Positions 1 to 11,996 of a stretch of DNA of 64,000 nt are shown here, in pieces. Every line of letters starts with the position of its first letter. Position 1 is the stretch's first letter. The stretch comes from Schaalia odontolytica. Its GTDB lineage: Bacteria; Actinomycetota; Actinomycetes; Actinomycetales; Actinomycetaceae. The notes under the pieces were generated by a model. That model made no database searches, was not told where the DNA came from, and was given only the letters and a program-made list of their open reading frames with translations. The position numbers and the translations under genes are program-made. The stretch is from NCBI RefSeq assembly GCF_024584435.1, contig NZ_CP102197.1, positions 1,860,001 to 1,924,000 of the forward strand, given 5' to 3'.

Positions 1-1
1 G

Positions 2-715
2 GCGACAGGCTTCGAGACCGTGTCCTCCCTGGCGGAAGCCCTCGAGGTCAACGTGTCAACCATCCGCAGGGACCTGGAGCACCTTGCCGAGGCGGGCCTC
101 GTGCGCCGCACCCACGGAGGCGCGATCCCCGTCCCGCAGGACGAGGACACCGAGGAGTTCCTGCACGATTCGCCCAACCGAGCCGAGAAGCGCGCGATCG
201 GGCCGGCGATGGCGGAGCGGATCCTGGACGGGCAGTCCGTCTTCCTCGACTCGGGGTCGACGTGCCTGGAGGTTGCGCGCGCCCTCAACGCCCGCCGCGT
301 CACCGTGGTGACGCACGACCTGCTGGTGGGCCTGGAGATTTTGAAGAAGCCTTCCCTGAACCTGGTGTTCGTGGGCGGCGAGCTGCTGCCCAACCGGACA
401 CACATGTGGGGGCCGACCGCGATCGACCAGCTGGACCACATCCGCGTGAACACCGCCGTGTTTGGGGCAAACTCGGTGATGGAGGACGGCATCTACGCCT
501 CCTCCGGCTACTCGATCGAACTGCAGCAGAAGGTCCGCTCGATCGCGTCGACCGCCTACTTCGTCGCGGACTCCACCAAGTTCGGCCGCAACGCCCTCTA
601 CAAGGTCCTCGGCATCGACGCCTTCACCGCGGGCATCACCGACTCCTACCTCTCCCCCATCTCGGCCGCCGCCTACCCGATCCCCCTCATCCGGGCCGAG
701 GTCGCGCAGGGTTAA
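2..715 (+). CDS. DeoR-family transcriptional regulator, 5' end cut by window edge
   Basis: The frame is open from base 2 with no obvious start, so the first helices of the helix-turn-helix lie outside the window. The N-terminal part keeps the DeoR recognition helix and wing (VSTIRRDLEHL followed by RRTHGGAIP). The remainder is the DeoRC sugar-phosphate sensor fold, with conserved stretches FLDSGST, VVTHD, FVGGEL, FGANSV and ADSTKFG. Members of this family repress carbohydrate catabolism operons and release DNA on binding a phosphorylated sugar. The regulated operon is not visible, so the ligand cannot be assigned. A GTG at 20 is available but would remove half the HTH, so it is probably not the true start. 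Confidence 0.9.
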   Translation, partial: ATGFETVSSLAEALEVNVSTIRRDLEHLAEAGLVRRTHGGAIPVPQDEDTEEFLHDSPNRAEKRAIGPAMAERILDGQSVFLDSGSTCLEVARALNARRVTVVTHDLLVGLEILKKPSLNLVFVGGELLPNRTHMWGPTAIDQLDHIRVNTAVFGANSVMEDGIYASSGYSIELQQKVRSIASTAYFVADSTKFGRNALYKVLGIDAFTAGITDSYLSPISAAAYPIPLIRAEVAQG

Positions 716-724
716 TTAAGGGAT

Positions 725-744
725 GCGCCGCACCACCGCGGCGC
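725..744. terminator. Possible terminator hairpin after the DeoR gene
   Basis: A perfect 7-bp stem GCGCCGC/GCGGCGC with a 6-nt loop begins 9 bases after the stop codon. There is no T-run, so intrinsic termination is plausible but not certain. Confidence 0.4.
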
Positions 745-791
745 GCCAGATACACTTCCCACGTAGTTAACCGAGGGCGAGGAGCCCCTTA

Positions 792-1679
792 TCAATGTCC
801 ATGCAGAAGCGCCATTCCTAAGGACGCAAACCCGCATACAAGTAGAGTCCCGTAGAACGGCAGAATCGCCCACCCTCTAATGACCGAGCAGTGCTCCAAG
901 AATCGGGTTCTCCTGGTTTCCCCAGAGCACTGGTAATTCAGCGAATATGGAGGAACATCGGGGTCACCAGCCGCTATACGCTCGTAGAGGTCGCGATATT
1001 TGCGCTCAGTCCTCAGGTATCCAACATCCAGGAATGCGAAAACAACCGTAGCAACGATGCCTAGGAGAGCAAGTGCGACGGAGCACTTCGTGAGTGAATA
1101 CCCATAAGCTGCCGTCACGACGGGAAGTAACCAACTTTTCGTGTTGGAAGACGATTGCGCCATACGACTGATGACGTTCTGAGCAAAGGATAGATGCTGC
1201 CGACGATCCTCTGGTGTAGCGGAGCTATAAGGAAGAAGAGTTGTTGCGCGTAACTTCGCTAGAGTCCGATCCTTCTCCTCATCAGAGAAGTCTGTCTTGG
1301 ATGGCCAAATTTCCCCAAAGGCATCGCCATCCCATCGGGGGACAATATGTACGTGGACATGAGGAACGGTCTGTGTAGCTGCCTCACCGTTGGATTGGAT
1401 GATGTTGATTCCATCCGGATGCTGGGTTTCGCGCAGGCTCATAGCCACGGCTTGGGCTGAAGTCATCACCGCGCTAACCTCGTCAGCAGTCAACGCGGTG
1501 AACTCTTCAACATGGCGGCGAGGAATCACCATACAGTGACCAAGAACAGCAGGCTCTGTTGGGAAGATAATCACGACCTTGTCGTTACGTGCAACTTCGC
1601 GAACAACAGCGTCTTCTCCGCGAACAATCGCACAAAAGGGACAGGGACAGCACTGTAAGCTAGTCACTTCCTGATACAT
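792..1679 (-). CDS. HIT-domain hydrolase fused to a C-terminal two-TM oligomerising module
   Basis: The protein has 295 aa. Residues 1-150 form a HIT (histidine triad) domain: CPFC near the N-terminus, the HCMVIPRRHV core, and the triad HVHVH at 107-111 that normally carries out nucleotidyl hydrolysis or transfer. Residues 165-295 look like the 2TM module of SLATT/RipA-type membrane proteins: RMA..S..K..W, hydrophobic segments at about 199-218 and 269-291, and the signature FLDVGYLRTERKYRDLYERI between them. The gene starts inside the last codons of the TIR gene (16-nt overlap), which indicates coupled expression. A HIT domain as the soluble part of a membrane effector is unusual. Inferred role: a nucleotide-sensing or nucleotide-cleaving membrane effector. 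The domain assignments are firm for HIT and moderate for the 2TM module. Confidence 0.8.
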   Translation of the reverse strand: MYQEVTSLQCCPCPFCAIVRGEDAVVREVARNDKVVIIFPTEPAVLGHCMVIPRRHVEEFTALTADEVSAVMTSAQAVAMSLRETQHPDGINIIQSNGEAATQTVPHVHVHIVPRWDGDAFGEIWPSKTDFSDEEKDRTLAKLRATTLLPYSSATPEDRRQHLSFAQNVISRMAQSSSNTKSWLLPVVTAAYGYSLTKCSVALALLGIVATVVFAFLDVGYLRTERKYRDLYERIAAGDPDVPPYSLNYQCSGETRRTRFLEHCSVIRGWAILPFYGTLLVCGFASLGMALLHGH

Positions 1680-2152
1680 CCTTGCCCTACCCAGTATTTC
1701 AAGTTCGACGACAGCTCATCATATGTAGCCTTAGAGTCAATTTTTCCCCAAATATCGCGCCGTGTGGGGTCGAAGATTGGAAGTCCAGGATTGTATCCTC
1801 TAAATCCGTTGATACTACAAAATGGATCTGCTCCTTCAACGTCTGTAGATCCCATTGACGAAAGTCCGTGAATACGTATTCCGAGGAGAGGTTTACGCAG
1901 GTCCCATGCTCGCTGAATCTCGTACTTCACCCATGGGCGAGAAGCAGTTTGTGCGCCGATAAGTACAACGACAGCACTCTTCCACTTCATCTGTTCGTCA
2001 ATCCAATCACGGATAGCCTCGTCACCTTTTACGCGAACCGCTTCCCACTCTTGAGCGTTGAGAAGTTTCTGCCCTTCGACACTTCCCATGTTACGGATTA
2101 ACTGCACACGGTGAACATCTCGTTCATAGTGAAAACTATAGAAAACAGCCAT
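1664..2152 (-). CDS. TIR-like (DUF1863/ThsB-type) protein
   Basis: The protein has 162 aa and starts at the ATG of MAVFYSFHYERD, after an upstream AAAGG. An upstream in-frame ATG at 2212 would add 20 residues that do not fit the family. FYSFHYERDVHRVQLIRN, VVLIGAQTASRPWVKYEIQRAW and LLGIRIHGL match the TIR-like family of Thoeris ThsB proteins. The Glu of VKYEI sits where the NADase catalytic glutamate is expected. Family members convert NAD into signalling or depleting products after phage infection. There is no SIR2 or macro ThsA next door; the only partner is the overlapping HIT-2TM gene. The defence role is inferred from family and context. Confidence 0.85.
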   Translation of the reverse strand: MAVFYSFHYERDVHRVQLIRNMGSVEGQKLLNAQEWEAVRVKGDEAIRDWIDEQMKWKSAVVVLIGAQTASRPWVKYEIQRAWDLRKPLLGIRIHGLSSMGSTDVEGADPFCSINGFRGYNPGLPIFDPTRRDIWGKIDSKATYDELSSNLKYWVGQGCIRK

Positions 2153-2328
2153 TTGAGTTATGCCTTTCTTTTGACTTGGCCTGATTTTTAGGACCAGCGT
2201 TTTAAGGATCATTGATTGTTATTGTTGGTGCCGCTTCCATTGGCGCATCGATTACTTGGACAAGAGCCAGACCACGTTTCCTCTCTGTGTACCGACTATC
2301 ATCACACACCCTCTTGTTGCAGTAGCGC

Positions 2329-2775
2329 TCAATGGACAGCCGCCAGGTCATCCTCTTCCTTAAGAAGCAAGGGATAGTCAGAGTGCAGTGTCAGTTGTTC
2401 AGCCGACACAATAAATGGGTTATCGTCGCTGCCTTCAACCTCAATGTAGACCATGCCATCGATGACCTCGCCAGCACGGAACCGATCACCAACACGCAGG
2501 ACAAGACCACCGCCACACTCAACGTCAGCAGAGACCGTATGTACCTCAGAAAGCTCATGAGCATCGGATTGGACAAATCTTGAACGCACCCATTCAGTAA
2601 CCTTCGCCTCGACAGTCTGACGATCACCCATTTTGACGCCACAATTAACACCAAAACGGTAGGCAAAACCCGCGAGAGCTGCAACACAGCCAACAGCAAT
2701 TACACCGGCTTTAGCTGGCCCTCCTATTGCCTTGATTCCCGTAGTGACCATCTGATATGCCCCGAGATTACTCAT
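2329..2775 (-). CDS. Small protein with one N-terminal TM segment, function unknown
   Basis: The protein has 148 aa. The start at 2775 was chosen because AGGG lies 5 nt upstream and because the 25 extra residues of the longer frame do not look like protein. One hydrophobic helix (about residues 19-40, VIAVGCVAALAGFAYRFG) is followed by a charged soluble domain with alternating beta-like segments (GGGLVLRVGDRF, DGMVYIEVEG, PFIVSAEQL). It is encoded about 180 bp upstream of the TIR/HIT pair on the same strand, so it may belong to that unit. I recognise no family. Confidence 0.55.
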   Translation of the reverse strand: MSNLGAYQMVTTGIKAIGGPAKAGVIAVGCVAALAGFAYRFGVNCGVKMGDRQTVEAKVTEWVRSRFVQSDAHELSEVHTVSADVECGGGLVLRVGDRFRAGEVIDGMVYIEVEGSDDNPFIVSAEQLTLHSDYPLLLKEEDDLAAVH

Positions 2776-2898
2776 CGCTGCCCTATATCCTTCCTTGGAC
2801 CACGGGCACGCGACATAGCAGCCCGTACACTTACTGAGAAGTATACCCAAAGTTGGCCGACACTATCAACGAAACGGCGGAAACACATACCCATTATC

Positions 2899-4201
2899 GG
2901 CTCTTGCGAGTCGAGTGTGGGTGGTCGGGTGTTGGTCGGGGGGTTGCGGGTAGAGGTCGAGGTCCTTGATGATGAGCGGACTTCTACCCCCGCTGTCGTC
3001 AAGGACCTCGGGCGGTGTCTCACCCTACCTGCTGCTGCTCTGTGTCGCTTGATCGTTGTGATCTGCTCGTCGACTTGGAGGGCTTCCATCTGATGAGTGT
3101 AGCTCGCACCCCAGGGGCTCTGGTGCTCGATGTTGAGTCATGCAACCAGCTGGTTGGCTGCCCTGGGTGTGGGGTGATCGCACAAGGCCCCGGGCGCGTT
3201 TGGGTGTTCGGGCGATCCGCTGGGCGATCCGACAGTTGCGCTTCGAGGGAGCCACTATCTCGGGGCTGGCCCGCCAGTTAGGAACCACGTGGAATACCGT
3301 GTGGTCCCATATCAAGCCGTGCCTGCAAGCCGCATCTGATGACCCCGCCCCCGCCCGTTTCGCAGGGGTGCGGGTGCTGGGGGTCGGTGAGCACGTGTGG
3401 CATCACCAGGACCGACGCCTCCGGGGCCCGTGTGAGCTCACCGGCATCGTCGACCTGACACGTGGGAAGGATCATCCTACGGCCCGCTTGTTGGCTCTGG
3501 TCCCAGGAAGGTCTGGCACCGCGCATGAGAACTGGCTGGCCGAGCGCGGCGAAGACTTCCGTGCGGGGTGCAAATCGCGACGCTAAACCCCTTCCAGGGA
3601 CAGCAAGAACGCCATCGACGATCAACTCCAAGACGCCACCAGCGTCCTGGATGCCTTCCATATCGTCAAGCTCGCCGGTGATGCCCCAGGTGAGGTACGC
3701 CGTCGCATCCAGCAAGACGCCCTGGGTAACCGCGGACGCAAGGGCGATCCCCTCTACCAAATCCAGCTTCTCCTGCGCGCCTCACATACGCAGGCTCACC
3801 CCATGTCAACAAGAACGACTGTGAGGCCTTCGTGGCAGATGAGGCGCATATCAGTGTCGAAGTCGCCTACCACTGCGCCCAACAAGTCCGAGACCTCTTC
3901 CATCAAGCCACACCCACCCAAGGCCAACGCCTGGCCGCTCACCTCATCGAGCGCCTACCAGCCTGTCCCATCCCCAAAATCGCCCGACTGGGTCGAACCC
4001 TACGCAAATGGAAGGACGTATTCTTGGCCTACTTCGACACAGCCGGAGCTAACAACGCACTCCACCGAAGCCATCGACGGAATCATCGAACTAGGAAGAC
4101 ACACCGCCAAAGGCTACCGCAACCCCACCAACCACCAACTCCGAATGCTCCTCATCGCAGGAGGCCTAGACGCCGCCACCCACACCCAACTATCAAGAAC
4201 C
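2899..4201 (+). mobile_element. Degenerate ISL3-family element, copy 1 (1303 bp)
   Basis: The ends are GGCTCTTGCGAGTCGAGTG at 2899 and the complement of GGTTCTTGATAGTTGGGTG at 4201, imperfect inverted repeats of the ISL3 GGNTCTT type. An inverted copy of the same length lies at 10569-11871, and all overlapping translations of the two copies are identical. I see no 8-bp direct repeat at this copy (flanks CCATTATC and GGTAAACC). Confidence 0.85.
3093..4201 (+). pseudogene. ISL3 transposase remnant with several frameshifts
   Basis: Pieces of one transposase appear in successive frames. The zinc-binding start (VGCPGCGVIAQG) is near 3100-3180. The HTH and start of the catalytic domain (GLARQLGTTWNTVWSHIK, GVGEHVWHHQD, GIVDLTRGKDHP) run to a TAA at 3586. 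DAFHIVKLAGDA and RRRIQQ are near 3650-3720. VFLAYFDTAGANN is near 4020. STEAIDGIIELGRHTAKGYRNPTNHQLR is near 4065-4140. At least four frame changes separate these pieces, so no active transposase can be made from this copy. Confidence 0.85.
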
Positions 4202-4364
4202 GGTAAACCCCGCCCTGGTCCCATCCCTGGAAGCGGCGAGCAGCCGGTGAATAGCCCGTACCTGGCTGGAAGTGAGCAGCCGTTGGGCGGCAAGGGCATC
4301 AAGGAAGTCCAGGTCTGCTGCCGTCTGTGTTTCTGCCTGCAGCACGCTACGGTGGCCTGGCTGC

Positions 4365-4766
4365 TCATGGGTGCCTGCCCCGGGTTCCGAAACGGGTGCG
4401 GATATGGCAGGAGTGCATGCAGTACTTGCGGTGCTTGTCGCCGTAAGACTCGAAGGTGGCCCCGCAGCCGGCGCAGATGTGGGTGGTGATGGCGCAGCGC
4501 TCAAGCATCATCGGGTGGGCGTACCATCAGGATATGCGGCAGGACCGGCCGCAAAACCACTGCCCACGCCGGGACTGGTCGATGGCTTTCCCGCTGTGCT
4601 CGCACACCCCATTTGTTGGGTGTGCCATTGGCGTGCGGGCTGATGCTTTTGCGCCTACACCACGACTTAATCGTCCTCGCCCGACGCCGGTTATTGCTGC
4701 GATCCGCCCGAAGCTGGCTCCACCTTCCCTAAGCGAGATGATCTTTCGCTTCACGTGTGGCTCCAT
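4365..4766 (-). pseudogene. HTH / double zinc-ribbon protein (misnamed 'sigma-70-like' family) with an in-frame TGA
   Basis: The reading frame begins MEPHVKRKIISLREGGASF with a short HTH (GRIAAITGVGRGRLSRGV). A first zinc-binding loop CEHSGKA...WFCGRSCRIS runs directly into TGA at 4527-4529, then continues in frame with WYAHP and a second zinc loop CAGCGATFESYGDKHRKYCMHSCHIRTRFG to a stop at 4365. Related small proteins, often labelled RNA polymerase sigma-70 subunit in databases, have CRMAWW at this point, so TGA has probably replaced one tryptophan codon. These proteins usually sit near recombinases or IS elements. The product here would end after 79 residues. Confidence 0.6.
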
Positions 4767-5046
4767 GGTCTATTCACCGTCCGTTCCCCCATGGGTCCTT
4801 GCCCACGGCGTAAACCGGACACGGCGCGTTGCTTTCATGGGCGGCAGTGGGGGTGCTGCCACGCTCTAGGTGGCGGCAGGCTGGTGGTGATAACCCCCGG
4901 ATATGGCGAGGCGCCCAACCCACCAAGGGCTGGTGGATGAGGGCGCAGTGCCATACAAGGCCGGAGGTCAGGAGAGCTCGCGGTTGACGATCGCCTGCAC
5001 GCCGTCGTAGAGGTGGCCAAGCCGTATCCTGTGCTACCTCGCCAGC

Positions 5047-5316
5047 ATGTCCAAGCAGTCGTTCTTCGCACTCGATGCCACCGGTGCCCTGAGGTCGGAA
5101 GCGCAAGAGGCCATCGCCGCACACACGGTCATCTCGCTCGACGCCGACGAAGAGTCCTTCTTCGGCTACATCACGGGCTTGTCCACTGACAAACGCCCCA
5201 CATTCGGGATCCCTGCCGATCGGCTGCCCGCGTTCCACAGGAAGCGTCAAGGCAAGGGCGGCAGTGACGGGCAACTTGAGCTCGCTTCGACGAGTTTCAC
5301 TGACCAATCCGCATGA
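5047..5316 (+). CDS. Hypothetical protein, possibly a remnant
   Basis: The frame has 89 codons with strongly GC-rich third positions, suggesting that it is or was coding. There is no ribosome-binding site before the ATG, and the frame is open a further 12 codons upstream, so this may be the tail of a truncated gene. I recognise no motifs. It lies between the first ISL3 copy and the restriction-modification genes. Confidence 0.3.
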   Translation: MSKQSFFALDATGALRSEAQEAIAAHTVISLDADEESFFGYITGLSTDKRPTFGIPADRLPAFHRKRQGKGGSDGQLELASTSFTDQSA

Positions 5317-5466
5317 TTCTGGGGCACACGGCCCTGCCTCGCCCCTCCTTGAGTGCCGAGAACAGATAATGGAAGACAGCGTCTCTCCTCGCGGCTGCTC
5401 CGAGCATCGAGCTGAGACAACCAAGGCGGTCGCGATGCTCCACGTTGGAGCAGGCGAGGAGGAGAT

Positions 5467-6117
5467 GTGAGCGAGCAGGTGCAACTAGTTAAGTCGAAGC
5501 AGCGTGTGGTCGACCATGGTGAGGTCTTCACCCCGACATGGATGGTGAACGACATGCTCGACCTGGTCAAGGATGAGTCGGAGCGTATCGATGCTCGCGT
5601 CCTGGAGCCGGCCTGTGGTGAGGGTGCCTTCCTCCAGGAGATCCTGCGCCGCAAGCTCACAACCGTACAAGCCCGATACAGCAGGAACGACTTCGAGCGC
5701 CGCCACTACGCGCTCCTGGCCCTCATGAACACCTACGGTATCGAGCTGCTTGCCGACAATGCTAAGATCTGCCGCACCAATCTCCTCGCTATCTTCACGG
5801 ATTTCATTGGCGAGGATCTTGACGGCACATGGGCAGCGGCGGCTCGCGCAGTTCTGGCGATCAACATCGTGCAGGCTGATGCTCTAACTATGACGATCCC
5901 CAGCGGTGAGCCCCTGACCTTTGCCGAGTGGGGCTACCTTGGGGCGGGCAAGTTCCAACGGCGAGACTTCCAGTATCAGGACCTCACCAAGAGAGCAGCC
6001 TTTGGCGAAGATACCCTCTTCGGCTCCATGGATATGGCCGAGATCTTCACCCCAGATACCTCTTTTCCTCCGATGACTGTGGCAGAGATTGCCGCTAGAG
6101 GAGCGCAGCCAGCATGA
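5467..6117 (+). CDS. Methylase-like protein: SAM-binding half without the NPPY catalytic motif
   Basis: The protein has 216 aa and a GTG start directly after GAGGAGGAG. The N-terminus GEVFTPTWMVNDMLDLV is the signature preceding motif I in N6-adenine methylases, and motif I itself is seen as VLEPACGEGAFL at 45-56. It continues to a motif II-like YGIELLADN, but the protein ends without D/N-PP-Y/F. Its stop overlaps the next start (ATGA). It may be a regulatory or complementing subunit of the following methyltransferase, or the shortened product of an old gene duplication. Coupled translation argues that it is still used. Confidence 0.7.
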   Translation: MSEQVQLVKSKQRVVDHGEVFTPTWMVNDMLDLVKDESERIDARVLEPACGEGAFLQEILRRKLTTVQARYSRNDFERRHYALLALMNTYGIELLADNAKICRTNLLAIFTDFIGEDLDGTWAAAARAVLAINIVQADALTMTIPSGEPLTFAEWGYLGAGKFQRRDFQYQDLTKRAAFGEDTLFGSMDMAEIFTPDTSFPPMTVAEIAARGAQPA

Positions 6118-7744
6118 GTGCGTTGAACCTCCTGTTGAACAAGCACAACCCAGATGTGCTCACCTGCATCGCGAACCTTTCAAACGATGAAGTGTTCACA
6201 CCTCCAGAAATGGCTGCAGCCATGCTTGACCTCGCAACCGAAGCGTGGGCACGTGACCACAATGGAGAGAACCTGTGGGCAAACCCGAACGCCCGGGTGC
6301 TGGATCCCTTCGTGAAAACTGGAGTCTTCTTGCGGGAGGCGGCTCGCCGCTTCAGTGAAGGACTCGTAGCAGTTATTCCTGACCCCCAGGAGCGGGTCAA
6401 CCACATCCTCACCAAGCAGGTTTACGGGATAGCTATCACTGAGCTCACCGCCCTTATGGCCCGCCGCAGCATCTACTGCTCAAAGTACGCCAACAGTGAG
6501 CACTCCATCTGCACGGCCTTCGACACCCCAGAAGGCAACATCTGGTTTGAACGCACCGAGCACACCTGGGATGACAAAACCGGCACACGCGAGAGCCGCG
6601 TTGACCCCCTCTCCGGTGAGGAAATCTTTATCCGCACTGGCCGGCGCTGCTCCTACTGCGGGGCTGGGGAAGAAGACTACGGGCGCGATGAAGATCTCGA
6701 GACCCACGCCTACGCCTTCATCCACACAAACAATATTAAGCAACGAATCACCGAAATATTTGGAGCCAACATGCACTTCGACCTGGTCATCGGAAACCCG
6801 CCATACCAGCTGTCTGACGGAGGTCATAACGCATCGGCTAGTCCGATCTACCAGTTATTCGTGAAATCGGCTAAGAACCTTGATCCGGAACACATGGTCA
6901 TGGTAACCCCGTCACGATGGTTTGCTGGAGGTAAAGGCCTCACTGACTACCGTGATGAGATGCTCCACGACCACCGATTGCGTGCCCTAGTCGACTACCC
7001 CAAGCTTTACGAGGCTTTCCCCGGCGTGAAGATCCGAGGTGGGGTCTCATACTTCCTGTGGTCGCGTGCTTATGACGGACCATGCCGCATCCAAACCATG
7101 TGGGACGGATACCCCACGGGGCCTGCCATCGAGCGCTACCTAGATGAATTCGATGTTTTGGTCCGGCAGAACGAAGCGGTCCCAATTCTCAAGAAAGTTC
7201 TGGCCTGTTGTGAGGAGTCAATTGAGGGGCAGATTTCATCACGTAAGCCATTCGGCTTTGCAACAAACTACAAGGGAGAATCCCGAGCATCACAACTTGA
7301 AGATCCGGTGAAACTCTTCGCAAATCAGGAAGTGCGCTTCACCGATCGTACTGAAATCCAAGTCAATCCAGAGTGGGTGGATCGATGGAAGGTGCTCATG
7401 ACGCGTGTCCAGGGCACCAGCGCAGCAGTGGAGACTATGTTTCTGAGCCGCCCGATTATTGCTGAGCCCGGAACCGCATGTACCGAGACGTACATAGTCG
7501 CAGGAAGCTTCGACTCACTCGAGGAAGCAGAGTCACTTGCGAGTTACCTGCGAACCCGCTTCGTCCGCTTCCTTGTATCACTAAGGAAATCCACGCAGGA
7601 CGCGCCACGCCATGTCTATTCTTTTGTCCCCGTACAGTCCTGGGACCATGAGTGGACCGACGAGGAGTTGTACGCCAAGTACGGGCTCACTGATGAGGAG
7701 ATCGCGTATATTGAGTCCATCGTGCGCCCGATGGAGGATGAGTG

Positions 7745-7745
<1 letters not shown>
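6114..7745 (+). CDS. Eco57I-type N6-adenine DNA methyltransferase
   Basis: The protein has 543 aa. NDEVFTPPEMAAAMLDLA leads into motif I (VLDPFVKTGVFL, 62-73). YGIAITELTALMARRS follows, and the catalytic motif is FDLVIGNPPY (NPPY at 228-231). A CxxC pair (C179, C182) with a downstream histidine suggests a small metal site inserted before the catalytic motif. The C-terminal half, with VTPSRWFAGG and DYPKLYEAFPGVKIRGGVSYFLW, resembles the specificity/target-recognition part of Eco57I-like enzymes. It is translationally coupled on both sides and probably protects host DNA against the nuclease-helicase encoded next. Confidence 0.85.
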
Positions 7746-10321
<2,576 letters not shown>

Positions 10322-10322
10322 C

Positions 10323-10577
10323 GCTATCTCTATCGTCCTCTCCGCCAGCGCGCTCATCATTGCTATCTGGGCTGCTGTCGAGTCGCACCGAGCGAACACC
10401 CGGTCGGCAGAAGCCAACCGAATCACTGAACGTGCCAACACTCTCGCAGAGCAATCGAACGAGCACGCTGACAAAGCGAACCTCATCAGTGTACAGGTGC
10501 TTGAACTAACAGAACGAGAAGCGCTCGTACCCCTGAGCGATTTGATGCAGCTAGGCAAGCACAAATGGGGTTCTTGA
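10323..10577 (+). pseudogene. Headless fragment of a membrane-anchored coiled-coil protein, cut by the ISL3 copy
   Basis: Immediately after the helicase stop, a GC3-biased frame encodes a TM helix (AISIVLSASALIIAIWAAVES) and a polar coiled coil (HRANTRSAEANRITERANTLAEQSNEHADK). It ends inside the ISL3 end at 10569. No start codon is available, because a TGA lies 12 bases upstream in frame. Both ends are therefore missing or rearranged. The architecture is common in small anchored proteins of unknown function near defence genes. Confidence 0.5.
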
Positions 10578-11779
10578 TAGTTGGGTGTGGGTGGCGGCGT
10601 CTAGGCCTCCTGCGATGAGGAGCATTCGGAGTTGGTGGTTGGTGGGGTTGCGGTAGCCTTTGGCGGTGTGTCTTCCTAGTTCGATGATTCCGTCGATGGC
10701 TTCGGTGGAGTGCGTTGTTAGCTCCGGCTGTGTCGAAGTAGGCCAAGAATACGTCCTTCCATTTGCGTAGGGTTCGACCCAGTCGGGCGATTTTGGGGAT
10801 GGGACAGGCTGGTAGGCGCTCGATGAGGTGAGCGGCCAGGCGTTGGCCTTGGGTGGGTGTGGCTTGATGGAAGAGGTCTCGGACTTGTTGGGCGCAGTGG
10901 TAGGCGACTTCGACACTGATATGCGCCTCATCTGCCACGAAGGCCTCACAGTCGTTCTTGTTGACATGGGGTGAGCCTGCGTATGTGAGGCGCGCAGGAG
11001 AAGCTGGATTTGGTAGAGGGGATCGCCCTTGCGTCCGCGGTTACCCAGGGCGTCTTGCTGGATGCGACGGCGTACCTCACCTGGGGCATCACCGGCGAGC
11101 TTGACGATATGGAAGGCATCCAGGACGCTGGTGGCGTCTTGGAGTTGATCGTCGATGGCGTTCTTGCTGTCCCTGGAAGGGGTTTAGCGTCGCGATTTGC
11201 ACCCCGCACGGAAGTCTTCGCCGCGCTCGGCCAGCCAGTTCTCATGCGCGGTGCCAGACCTTCCTGGGACCAGAGCCAACAAGCGGGCCGTAGGATGATC
11301 CTTCCCACGTGTCAGGTCGACGATGCCGGTGAGCTCACACGGGCCCCGGAGGCGTCGGTCCTGGTGATGCCACACGTGCTCACCGACCCCCAGCACCCGC
11401 ACCCCTGCGAAACGGGCGGGGGCGGGGTCATCAGATGCGGCTTGCAGGCACGGCTTGATATGGGACCACACGGTATTCCACGTGGTTCCTAACTGGCGGG
11501 CCAGCCCCGAGATAGTGGCTCCCTCGAAGCGCAACTGTCGGATCGCCCAGCGGATCGCCCGAACACCCAAACGCGCCCGGGGCCTTGTGCGATCACCCCA
11601 CACCCAGGGCAGCCAACCAGCTGGTTGCATGACTCAACATCGAGCACCAGAGCCCCTGGGGTGCGAGCTACACTCATCAGATGGAAGCCCTCCAAGTCGA
11701 CGAGCAGATCACAACGATCAAGCGACACAGAGCAGCAGCAGGTAGGGTGAGACACCGCCCGAGGTCCTTGACGACAGCG
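10569..11779 (-). pseudogene. ISL3 transposase remnant (copy 2)
   Basis: The broken reading frames are the same as in copy 1, now on the minus strand (for example the HTH/catalytic fragment at 11184-11630 and the C-terminal STEAIDGIIELGRH fragment near 10630-10710). At least four frame changes prevent expression. Confidence 0.8.
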
Positions 11780-11871
11780 GGGGTAGAAGTCCGCTCATCA
11801 TCAAGGACCTCGACCTCTACCCGCAACCCCCCGACCAACACCCGACCACCCACACTCGACTCGCAAGAGCC
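10569..11871 (-). mobile_element. Degenerate ISL3-family element, copy 2, inverted relative to copy 1
   Basis: The length (1303 bp), end sequences and frameshifts match the copy at 2899-4201, and every overlapping translation is identical. The two copies therefore enclose 6.4 kb containing the whole restriction-modification cluster. The flanks ACAAATGG and GATAATCA do not form a direct repeat. Confidence 0.85.
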
Positions 11872-11996
11872 GATAATCACCACATTCGAGCGCTTCGACT
11901 ACGGACTCGCGGACATGATGGCATCAAGTCCCTGCTTCAATCCGGCTATCGCCAGGCAATCCAGCCATTCAGCAGGCCGACCAAGCCGCATGTGAC

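Noticed and set aside
5264..5470. 68-codon frame overlapping the start of the first methylase gene
   Set aside because: No ribosome-binding site and mixed composition; the overlap of its TGA with the GTG start is probably chance.
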